Assembly (NCBI GenBank): GCA_002102555.1
Contig: MCFL01000315.1
Span: 1 to 27,078, forward strand
Direction: 5' to 3'
DNA length: 27,078 bases
Origin: Catenaria anguillulae PL171
Lineage: Eukaryota; Blastocladiomycota; Blastocladiomycetes; Blastocladiales; Catenariaceae
Under the pieces are notes generated by a model. That model ran no database searches. It was not told the origin of the DNA and saw only the letters and a list, made by a program, of their open reading frames with translations. The position numbers and the translations under genes are program-made. Below, in pieces: positions 10,820 to 19,375 of this stretch (positions within the stretch are counted from its first letter, which is position 1; each line of letters opens with the position of its first letter).

Positions 10820-13800
10820 TTAGCGACCAACAAGACCGACCGACGCCTGCTGCTGCTGATGCATCAAGTGCATCGGGGTGGCCGTCTGCGGCCCACCGAC
10901 AAGCAAGGGCTCGGCCTGCGTCACGGACCCCTCGGTGATGGGCATGATGTGCATCTCGTCAATGGGCATAATGTGCATTTCGCCTGCGGGCTCCTGCAAC
11001 TCGGCCATCCTCGGACGCAACTTGCTGGCAACGTGGGGCACGCGGATCGTGTAATCAACCGTCTCGCCCTTGAGATCGCCCACCTTCTTCTCCATGTGCA
11101 ACGTAAACGCCAGCGGCTTGGACTCGTCGCTTGCACCAGGGCCCTCGGGCAACACCGACAGCCAGTTGCGCTTGGCCATGAGCGACTGCTCGTCGCGGTC
11201 ATTGTCACGGCCATTGACGTCCTTTGGGAACACGTTGATCATGCGCTCGACGAGCGTGTCGGACCCACCAATCGGACGTTGCTTGCTGACCATGTGCAAG
11301 CCCTTGATGACAAACCACGGTGGGCTGACATTACCGACCGCCGAGGAAATGACTTGGGTCATGTACGCAGGCACTTGATCGCGCGTCACGGCAATGCCTA
11401 TTTGCGGGCCAACCTCGCCCGCACCTGCGCAATGCACGTCACCCGACACAATCGACACGCGCACGCGATACTTTTCGGCTAGGTTTTGTAGAGCCATGAT
11501 GACATTGTCACGCTCGACCACGTGGTTGTCGGACGTCCAATGGTCGTTCAAGTCGTCCAGCAGTTGGGGCTCGCCCAACGAGTCGACAATGTTGCCATAC
11601 ACGCCCGTCTTGGTCAATGCCTTCCACCAGGCGCCCGTGATGGGCAACTGCGAGAGCGCCGACGTGATGCCGTGCGTCAACTTGCCGGCAACCTCGACAA
11701 AGTCCTCAATGTGCATGCGCGGGTAAATCATGGGCACCGTGGCGCACAAGACAAGGTGCTCGACCGTCGGGTTAAGCGAATGTGGTTCTCGACTGCCAGG
11801 CGGATCATGTGCCACGACTGTTCCGATACGATGCGCGTGAGCGAGCGCTCGGTCCTCGTATCGAGCATGACAATGGCCGTGCGCATGCCGAGGTTGCGGA
11901 TGGCAGTGTGGCCCGCAACAGGGAGCTTGTCAGAGGCACCGAGGTAGTTGTCGATAGGTGAGTACTTTTCGCGAGCAAGGTGCAGGTTGGTGTGGTGCTG
12001 GAAGAGCAGGTAGAAGCGCTGCGCAGCAACAAAGATGCCACGGAACACGGGCGAGTTTTGCAGATAGGCCGGGTAGAGCCGAAACCGTCAAATATCGTGG
12101 TCCTGTCAATAATGTGGAATGTGAGTACACGAGGTTGGGTTCGATGGGAGTGAAAGGCAAAAAACGCAACCACGTACATCCCACACGCACAAGTAGGGCA
12201 TCGATGCCAATCCCTGCGCAAACCCGTTGAGCGTAAAGTGCGCCATGTACCGGTCAAAGTAGAACTTGTGGGCTTGCGAGTTCATCTTGGCGGTCCACGG
12301 AGCCGAAACCTTGGTTGCCTTGTCGGCACGCATGTCGAGCCACTCCTTTATGGCAGGCACAGTCCAAATGTCGTCCATGTACACAGTATCGCCGCCAATG
12401 ACTTGGCCGTGGAATTCCTTTTGAGCGTGCTCGCGCAGAATGTCGGTCCACAAGGGTCAATGCCCGAGTGTTGAGCTGGACGCGGGGCTTACGTCAGACG
12501 AGAAGCCGTTGCAGGTCAAGAAGGCCTGGTAAAGAGGTATCACCTCAAATGGTGTGAGGACGTAGTATAAGCGATGGAATGCCGATAGAAATGAATCCGC
12601 TACGTACCACTTGAACTGCTCGTTCTTGCTCGGCACATTGAAGGTCGCCGACCCACACCCATTGATCATGTACTCGACCTTGAGCGACTGGTGCGCAACC
12701 ATGGGCACCGTCACCATGAAGCGCCAGAACCGGTGCTCGGCATACGTGTCCAACAACTGCGGCTGGGCAACCTTGGGCATGTGAATGACACCTGCACCTG
12801 CGTTCACGTAGCGCAAAGCCAGCGTCGGCGTCACCGTGACACCCGGCTTGGCAATCACCATGACCGAGTAGTGCGTCTCGCTTGCATCGTGGACGTGGTT
12901 CCAAACTTGATGAAGGGACCAAAGAACATGGGTCCGCCCGACACGTGTTGAGGGCGATACGTCGAGGCACGACGCAGTGAGTCGGCATCCATGTCGGTCG
13001 TGTGTGCACTCGAGGTTGGCCTCGGTAACAGCGTCCATGGTGGCCGTGCCTTGGTACATGTTCTGGTTCGAGGCGTCTTGGCCGAGCGAGCGGTCGGTCG
13101 CGCCACCAAGTTCGAGGTCACGCGACATGTGGTAGGCGGTACCGATCTGGCCTTGATCGCTTGATGTTGGAGCTTGTAAGCGTTGGAAGACATCGACGAC
13201 GAGCTTGGTGCGACGAGGCCGAGCTAGCCTGCTGGTGCGAGTATGAGCTCGACGCAGCTTGGTGGTGTTGCTGCTGTTGCTGGTTGTTGTAGGTGATGCC
13301 GCCAACTTGGGTCGAGTGAACCGTGGTCGGGATTGGCCCATGAGGGTCTGCTGATGCTTGCCACCGGTCATGATCGAGCTCTGGCCTTGGAACTGGCCGC
13401 TCGAAACACCTTGGGTCGCTTGGACGTATGACGGACGCATGGTTGTGTCGACGGTTTTGCGTTTGCCCAGTCACGCGACCGTCCGAGGTCATGGAGTACC
13501 GCCGTAGGTGGTCGACGCTTGGCCGGTCATGCCACCAGTCGCGGCAGAACCCGAGGTGGACCATTTCGAGGACGCAAAAGAAGCCTGGCCCTGTTGTTGT
13601 TGTTGTTGTTGTGGTGCTGCTGCTGCTGCTGCGAATGGCTTTTGCTGTTGAACGACGCCGATTGCTGGTGACCAATCATGCCAGTGCGCTGGTCGGGTTG
13701 GGACGTCGACCACGAAGAGTAGTTACTGGTTGAAGCAAACTGGCCTTGAACATTGCCTTGGTTCCCACCCTGGAAGGTACCTTGGGTCGAGTATCCAGCC

Positions 13801-15119
13801 GACTGCGTGTTGTCAATGCGACCGTGTGCACGTTCTGGAGTTGCCGGTTTGAGCTTGGGCAGTGCCGTCGACGAGGTGATCCACAGACCTGAGTTGGCAG
13901 CCGCCGTGTTGGACGACGACGATGACAAGACATGGTGCTGTTGTTGCGACGACTTACCAAAGATACATGGGCGAGTTTTGATGTAATGTGAGTCATGGAC
14001 AGTTTACCTAGCCCAATAATGTGAGAAAACGAAGATACGAACCTGCTGCGAAGTCGACGACTGCTGCTGCTGCTGCTGCTGCTGTTGGAACTGGTTCGAA
14101 CCAACTGTTGAACAAACTGACCAGTCGAAGTCTGACAGTACGAAAGGTGCTGTTGCTGTTGTCTTGGTGGTAACGGGTTGGTGTTGGACGACGATGAAGA
14201 AGTCGACGCGTGGTGCGACGAGGACGACTGCTGCTGCTGTGGTGCGCTTGCTGTTGTTGTGGTGAGACACGGCCATGGGAAGCTTGGGTCGTCTAAGTAT
14301 GAGAGCAAAAAGGATGTAAGGTAATGCACACACACGTCGTGTCAGGGTATGCAAGTCATGATCGGGAATCAAGGATACGGAGCGAACCTGGTAGCCGCCA
14401 GATTGGGTCAGCTGACCTTGTTGGGCTTGCTGGACATTACCGAGGCCTTGTTGGTACTGACCAGACACAAGAGTCGTGGACGAACTGCCAGACTGGCCAT
14501 AGTTGGCCGAGTGGCAGCCGAGGACGAGGACGAGGCACTCCGAGTTCTGTGCACGACGCCAAGTCAGTCTCTTGGCCAATCAATGTCAGTCACGAGTAAA
14601 CATGCGAGTGCAACGGACCTGGTTGAACGACGACGACGAGTGCTGCTGCTGGTTACCGGTCGAGATGGCCAACGACGACGAAGACGATGCGGCGCCACCT
14701 TGCTGGTGCAGGTTTTGACCCACTTGAAGCTGCTGCTGCTGTTGCTGTGTTGTTGCTGAAGCTGTTGCTGCTGCGCATACGAGCCGAGCTCGAAGCTTGG
14801 TGTTCGAACTTGGACTGCTCCGAGTGCTCAAACTTGGCCTGCTCAGAATGCTCAAACTTGGACTCGGCGGTGCCCCTGGTGCGTCAACGACGTCGACGAC
14901 GCGCCTTGCTGCATAAACTGCTGGCCCAGTCTGGTTGCCAGAGCCGCACTCGACCTTTGTAAACTGCCAGCACGCGTTTTTTGCCGGTGGTCATCTTGTT
15001 CTCGTCGCATTCGGTCTTGGGAGGCTCTTGGCAAGTCACCACGGCGGGCTGAGTGAAGCAGTCGTCCTTGACGGGAGGGCAGCAGGAGGGGCTTGAGAGG
15101 TAACGCAGCGGTCCGACAT
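10820..15119 (-). CDS. PhoD-like phosphatase (PhoD_2 type) with long Q/S-rich N-terminal half
   Basis: Multi-exon gene. The ATG at 15119 gives MSDRCVTSQAPPA; the stop follows SVGLVGR at 10820. The catalytic part matches fungal PhoD-like phosphatases: GGPMFFGPFIK, EYMINGCGSATFNVPSKNEQ, CNGFSSD, GQVIGGDTVYMDDIW, LASMPYLCVWD-DHDIFDGFGS (split by an intron around 12115-12180), FLFQHHT-type YLLFQHHTN, HLVLCATVPMIYPRM, DDLNDHWTSDNHVVERD, VSIVSGDVHCAGAGE and MAKRNWLSV. Such enzymes are metal-dependent phosphoesterases; the substrate in fungi is not settled. The N-terminal half (about 13200-15000) is Gln/Ser/Asn-rich, with homopolymer runs and an 8-residue repeat, likely disordered. The frame slips several times (near 15070, 12905, 12445, 12085 and 11775). 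Conserved residues resume after each slip, for example one missing T in the codon for F of IRFNPTVEH. Exact exon ends are therefore approximate. No signal peptide is seen. Confidence 0.82.
10936..10983 (-). repeat. Two copies of EMHIMPID-type repeat near the PhoD C-terminus
   Basis: The 24-bp unit encodes EMHIMPID then EMHIMPIT, side by side, about 30 residues before the stop. It lies outside the catalytic domain and is a recent in-frame duplication. Confidence 0.75.
13591..13632 (-). repeat. CAA/CAG trinucleotide run (poly-Gln)
   Basis: On the plus strand this reads as TTG units followed by TGC/CTG units. On the coding strand it gives Gln codons in the PhoD N-terminal half. It is one of several such runs (others at 14061-14086 and about 14730-14775) and should vary in length between strains. 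Confidence 0.75.
14061..14086 (-). repeat. CAG trinucleotide run (poly-Gln)
   Basis: Seven to eight near-perfect CTG units on the plus strand, which are CAG glutamine codons in the Q-rich part of the PhoD gene. Confidence 0.75.
14801..14866 (-). repeat. 24-bp tandem repeat coding SKFEHSEQ
   Basis: Nearly three copies on the minus strand: SKFEHSEQ, AKFEHSEQ, then SKFEH. All three keep the same frame, so they lie in translated sequence. The charged, aromatic unit differs from the surrounding Gln/Ser-rich sequence. Confidence 0.8.
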
Positions 15120-15918
15120 GATGACGTGTAGGAAAGGATGTATAGGAAGGATCGGAAGCGTGGGACAGCCAGGAAGATGGTGAAGCGGTCTAGGGGGGTC
15201 ACTCGTCACAGGCTAGGTGATGCGTCCAGGAAGGGCGGAAGGTCGTCGGGGAAAGACGCGCTATTTGTACGTGGACGGCCACAGCAGGGCAAGGACGGAT
15301 CGAGGCGAGTTGGGGAGGAGTACTTTGGGTGGCGGCACAATGCATGAAAGAAGGCACTCGTTTGGTGCATGATTTTCCACGCGTTCGTGCAAAGTTGCTC
15401 CCGACCGTACTCGCTTTGGTACGTGGCCGGGTGGTTCCGTCAATAGCGATGGTAATTGACGCTCCCATGCAATGTGCACGTGCGGTCAAGTGGGCAAATG
15501 CAAGATGTTCATGGTGCCGACGTGAGACAAAGTGTCTCGCGGCAGGCTTGGTTTGGCATTCGTCGCTTTGATGCTGAAAGCTTGCTCGCTAATTGGGGAT
15601 TCCAGAGGGACGTGAGCCACCGCCAGGATTCCACGCTCGCATGTGAATCAGCACCTACCTAGGTACAGGTAGCTAGATTCACCACAGGCCGGCGTCTTGC
15701 ACGCCTCCGACGCGACTTGTCTCCGTGAATGCAAATGCGCAAGCGGAAGTGCAATTTGAATCTCGACGCGTTCGTCCACACCGTTTTACTTTGCGAAATC
15801 GAAACATGCAACGTGAATGATGCACCATGCAGAAGATCCTAACGGTCGGGTAAGGTGGCTCGGCTCGTGGGTAACGTACCTACCTACCGATGTTCACTGG
15901 AAACGCACGACCCTAGAC
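15120..15918. other. Upstream region of the PhoD gene; no gene seen
   Basis: About 800 bp with no recognisable protein on either strand. It should hold the PhoD promoter at its left side. Two ACCTACCTA-like sequences occur near 15655 and 15888; the first overlaps a small inverted repeat (CTACCTAGGTACAGGTAG). Confidence 0.4.
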
Positions 15919-16562
15919 CTATCCGTCGCATTTTTTGAAATGGAGCACAACTTGCCTCTGGGCAACGCTCGGATTGGGGAGGTCGATTGAGAAGCTACAT
16001 AGCGGCTCGGAAATTCTCTCTTGAGGGCAACTTTCAGTCATGGATGTATATACGTCCAACGTATCCCCAGGCTTCAATCCACAATCCTGCACAGCAATTG
16101 ACCAGAATCAAGTTCTTTCCCATTGAAAAAAAGACGCTGGCGGCCCGCTTCAAGGCCGTCGAGTACCGAATACATGTCCTTGAAGTGCTCAGCGGTGACA
16201 TCCCCGATTCAAGCGGATCATGGTCCTTTTTCCAAGTGCCGTCTTTGCATACACCGTGAGGAATGGACCATCAACGGATTGCTTGGACGGTCGGTACAAT
16301 GCGCTCATGTCGACAGGACGCATCCCACTGCCGTTGGTGGCCGTCCATGTGGCCTCAACGCTCGTTGCTTCGACATTACCGCTGCGATGCGAGCTCTTGC
16401 CCCGGATATTGCTTGTGTATTCATCCTTAATCGACGTTTTGATGTTGAAAGGGCCGGAACTGTTGTTGTGTATCCGAGACCTGCTCCAAACTTGGCTGGA
16501 CCGAGAAATTGAAGCATTGAAATATGTTAAATCCCTTTCGTGCAGCGTCTGTGGTCGTTGTC
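15919..16562 (-). CDS. Ubiquitin-like domain gene, copy 1 (frame-interrupted)
   Basis: The minus strand encodes an N-terminal part I do not recognise, with SVEATWTATNGSGM and DGPFLTVYAKTALGKRTMI. It runs straight into a ubiquitin-like fold: LTVYAKTALGKRTMIRL matches the first hairpin of ubiquitin, VTAEHFKDMY the helix, and GRQRLFFNGKELDSGQLL the 'QQRLIFAGKQLEDGRTL' strand region. LKPGDTLDVY is the last strand. The domain is spread over three frames. One extra G in the G run near 16202 and one near 16091 would make it continuous. There is no terminal Gly-Gly after the domain, so a conjugation role is unlikely. Start and first exon are not identified: a cag acceptor near 16563 suggests an upstream exon. 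It may be a pseudogene or an error-containing assembly. Confidence 0.6.
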
Positions 16563-16960
16563 GTCTTCTGGAGCTGCGGACGGTCAGTCACGAGCGGCTC
16601 GCACGCGAGGAGGGGATGGCTTGGTCAGTTACTCGTACTTGTCAAAGCAAGACAGTCAAACATTGAATGCAGAGCACGATTCTTCAGATTAGGAAAGATT
16701 ATGTGCTTGCATATGTTTTGCTCTGGGTTCCATGCTTGCATCATGTATCCTCTGGTCGTTTTGCATGTCGTTTCCGCCATGCTCAAATGTGGACAACAGG
16801 AGCAAACGTGCAAACATTTCAATCACTCACCAGCGTCGACGAATGAGCTAGAATGAGCCGCTGGAACAACACATGTTTACTTCGTTGGCACTGGTATCGG
16901 CGTGTCGGAAACTAGCCAGACAATACAATGACCGAACATGTTGAGAGTAGCTGAACACAA
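16563..16960. other. Spacer, no gene seen
   Basis: About 400 bp between Ubl copies 1 and 2. No protein similarity was found on either strand. It presumably includes the upstream part of copy 1 (a missing first exon could lie here) and the 3' end of copy 2. Confidence 0.4.
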
Positions 16961-17880
16961 TTATACATTCCACTCGCGGTCCAGCAGCAGATGCAAGCGA
17001 GTCCCATTGGACACACGATAATCAGCCATGAGATATCGGGAATCCTTGAGCAGCTGTCCATCCAAACAAACTGAAGCTTGTGTGACACAGGTACCGACAC
17101 AAGCCGGCGTACATCTCCTTGAATTCGCCCACCAGCACGTCGCCTAAGGGTGCATGGTTCGGCCTTGGCCAGAATACTGACCACGCAACGCGGATACCGA
17201 CCGTGATATGCTCCGACCGCACGAGCACGGGATCAGGATACAAGACACCGTCTTGGTCGCCACCCACAGATTCCGTGTCCGACTCGCTTTTCCAATCGAC
17301 CACTCTCTCTGGACTCGCCCTCATTGTCCCAGTCTGACGTGGTCGACCCATACCCATCATTAACATCGGTGCAGTCACGCTAGAGTCGCCTCCTCGGGCC
17401 ACTTCTTGGATATCGGAAAGCCATCCTCCACATCATCGTCGCCGCCGTGACACTTGCTCCAGACGGCCGCCGGGGATCCACGCCAAAAGATCCCTGTAGC
17501 AGTCAAACGTATTGAGATACCGCCGATGAGCTGTCGCGCGATCCGTCACAGAAGCGTCCACGTCGTAAGAAATCCGCATTCCAAGGCGGTCGAGCATGGC
17601 GTAGTAGGACCGTGTATCGAGCGCGTGCAGTTGCCAGAACTGTCGATAGTGCGAGGCGCGGCAAACAGGAGTTGTCGCGGTCGCCGTGGACATACTTGAG
17701 AACAAGGAACTTGCGGTATTCTGATGGATAGCGTGAATGCGATTGAGCTCGTTCGGGTGGGCATACGCGAATCGACGGCAGATGGCGGATAGTCGAGGTG
17801 GTGGGTGAGGTACGTTGCCTGGTCGAGGGGGTCGCACAGGGTGTGGATGGTTGGCCCACGTTGACGCCCATGGCGCAATG
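16961..17880 (-). CDS. GRDP-like ('WHxHxLDT') plus ubiquitin-like gene, copy 2 (frame-interrupted)
   Basis: Same architecture as copy 3. The N-terminal part reads LSAICRRF, then EYRKFLVLKYVHGD, RQFWQLHALDTRSYYAML, DRLGMRISYDVD and an Arg/Asn-rich RRYLNTFDCYRDL. This follows the pattern of a family seen in many fungi and protists (EY-R-FL-LK ... W-H-x-H-x-LDT-x-Y ... N-T-x-x-x-Y). The first His of WHxH is Gln here and the second is kept. A linker and a Ubl domain follow: GDVLVGEFKEMYAGL (helix), then DGQLLKDSRYLMADYRV and TRLHLLLDREW. There are about four frame slips (near 17790, 17705, 17665 and 17085). The stop is at 16961. The start is unclear and 17880 is a guess. Function is unknown; it could be a pseudogene. 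Confidence 0.55.
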
Positions 17881-18479
17881 GGCCATGCCTGACTGCATAG
17901 TCTCAGTCATGGCGTGGGTTGTGGCATGTCTTGGGTTGGATATTGCCGAGCTTCCAGCGCCAATAAAGTGGGTGCGCATGCTTGCTGGACATCCATCAGC
18001 ACGAGCGGACAAGTTTTGGACATCTCTTGCCCTTTTCGGTGTAAAAACTCTGCTCCGTGTCCGCTGAAGCGGCTGCCTAGTGCCCTAAAAACTGGTATAC
18101 TTCGTACGTGACCAGTGTCGGCAGTATGGCCACTGAAGCGTATCGCTAGAATCAGTGGAGAGGGCAGTCGCAAGATGAGCAATGAAATGTCCGACGGATC
18201 CGCCAAGATCGCCAGCAATTACCGATGCCAAGGTGCGATAGGGTGCAAACGTCTGTCCTGAGCTCTCATTCCGGCATCGCGGAGCCTTGGATGCATGAAT
18301 ACATTACATCTTTGATGCGAGTTGCCAGCCAGCAGGGTCAGCGATGACAGGCTGATGCACTGACGCACGGAATGTATGACTGATTGCGACACAAAATGAC
18401 AAGAATGCACCAAGCAAATATTACATGCATAACGGACATAATCATGGGCGACCCATGCTCAAACCGCAATGGCAACCAC
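17881..18479. other. Spacer between Ubl copies 2 and 3; no gene seen
   Basis: About 600 bp. A minus-strand open frame around 17907-18030 could be a first exon of copy 2 but has no recognisable motif. The rest is unremarkable. Confidence 0.35.
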
Positions 18480-19221
18480 TCAGCATGGCGCTGGAAGCCA
18501 ACGCCCGCGCAAACGCATGACCAAGTACAAAACATCCTTGGCGCACCCCGTAATCAGACATGAGGTAGCGGCCGTCCTCAAGCTGTTTTCCAGTGAAAAT
18601 GAGGCGTTGTTGATCGGCCGGAAGGCCCTCCAAGTCTTGAATGGTGCCCTTGAGGTAACCCACTGACACATCCTGCGTCAAACGCACTTCGATGATCTTT
18701 CCTGTTTCTATTGCACGAACACAATAAGAACGGTCGCTCCGCCGATGAACCAGTCAACAGCTGGGGCGATTCGAGTCTTGATCAACGGCCGTCGTCTCCT
18801 CGCCTCGTCTTCGCTCTCGCTGGACGCTTCCTCGTTCTTGCCCCAAACATCAGTCGGTGGATCCACGCCGAAACGAGACTTGTAGCAATCGGCAGAGTTC
18901 AGCAACCGGCGTGCCTGCGCCTTATCAGTGGCCGGCCGTTTGAATCTGGATTGAAATGGATCCGCATTCCGAGCCGATCGAGCATGCCAAGATAGGAAGC
19001 AGTATCGAGGAGTGCTGCCCCAGAAGTCGCGGACCAGCTTTGGCGCACCGAGCAAATGGCCAAATCACCGTGCACAAACTTGAGAACCAACAACTTGCGG
19101 TACTCGACCTCAATGCGGTTGACGGCATGCGAGCAGTGAGCGTGGCGGATCGAATGGAAGCGACGGCAAACTGCTGACAGGTCGAGCTGATAAAGAGGTA
19201 ATTGAGTTGTTGATCTTGGGG
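18480..19221 (-). CDS. GRDP-like plus ubiquitin-like gene, copy 3 (5' end cut by the transposon; frame-interrupted)
   Basis: The minus strand reads YQLDLSAVCRRFHSIRHAH, EVEYRKLLVLKFVHGD, then LLDTASYLGMLDRLGMRI, RRLLNSADCYKSRFGVDP, and an acidic/Arg linker. The Ubl domain follows: IVFV-RAIETGKIIEVRL, VGYLKGTIQDLEGLPAD and QQRLIFTGKQLEDGRYLM, close to ubiquitin itself. The tail LYLVMRLRGRW parallels LHLVLRLRGG, but the last Gly is Arg, so the diglycine is lost. Where the family has WHxH, this copy reads W-G-S-T. At least four frame slips occur, each over short base runs. Recognisable sequence stops about 20 bp from the transposon end at 19222, so the 5' part was displaced or lies across the element. 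A ttatcag at 19190-19196 could be a 3' splice site. Confidence 0.6.
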
Positions 19222-19243
19222 CGGCATCGTAAACCCAAGTTTT
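19222..19243 (+). repeat. Left terminal inverted repeat of the transposon
   Basis: Begins CGGCATCGTAAACC, identical over 14 bases to the reverse complement of the right end. The next 8 bases are only partly matched (TTTT shared). Confidence 0.8.
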
Positions 19244-19287
19244 CTTAAATGTGCTTATGTGAGAATTTGGTCGTCATTTACGGTAAG

Positions 19288-19346
19288 TGAGCTCAAATGG
19301 GTGGACTGGGTTAGATCGCGTGAGTGAATGTGCTGAGATGAGCTCA
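19288..19346. promoter_or_regulatory. Left subterminal TGAGCTCA motifs
   Basis: Perfect 8-bp palindromes at 19288-19295 and 19339-19346, both followed by AATG. Related half-sites (GGCTCATTCATT, GAATGAGCTTG, AATGAGCACATT) continue to about 19455. CACTA-type transposases or their partners bind such subterminal repeats. Confidence 0.65.
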
Positions 19347-19375
19347 AATGACTCACGACCAACACCAACATCGGC

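Noticed and set aside
14088-14102. GGTTCGAACC resembling a tRNA T-arm
   Set aside because: Lies within the Q-rich coding region; no acceptor stem or anticodon arm can be built around it.
16845-16862. AATGAGCTAGAATGAGCCG resembling the transposon's subterminal half-sites
   Set aside because: Only a short match, with no terminal repeat or second end nearby; too little for a relic call.
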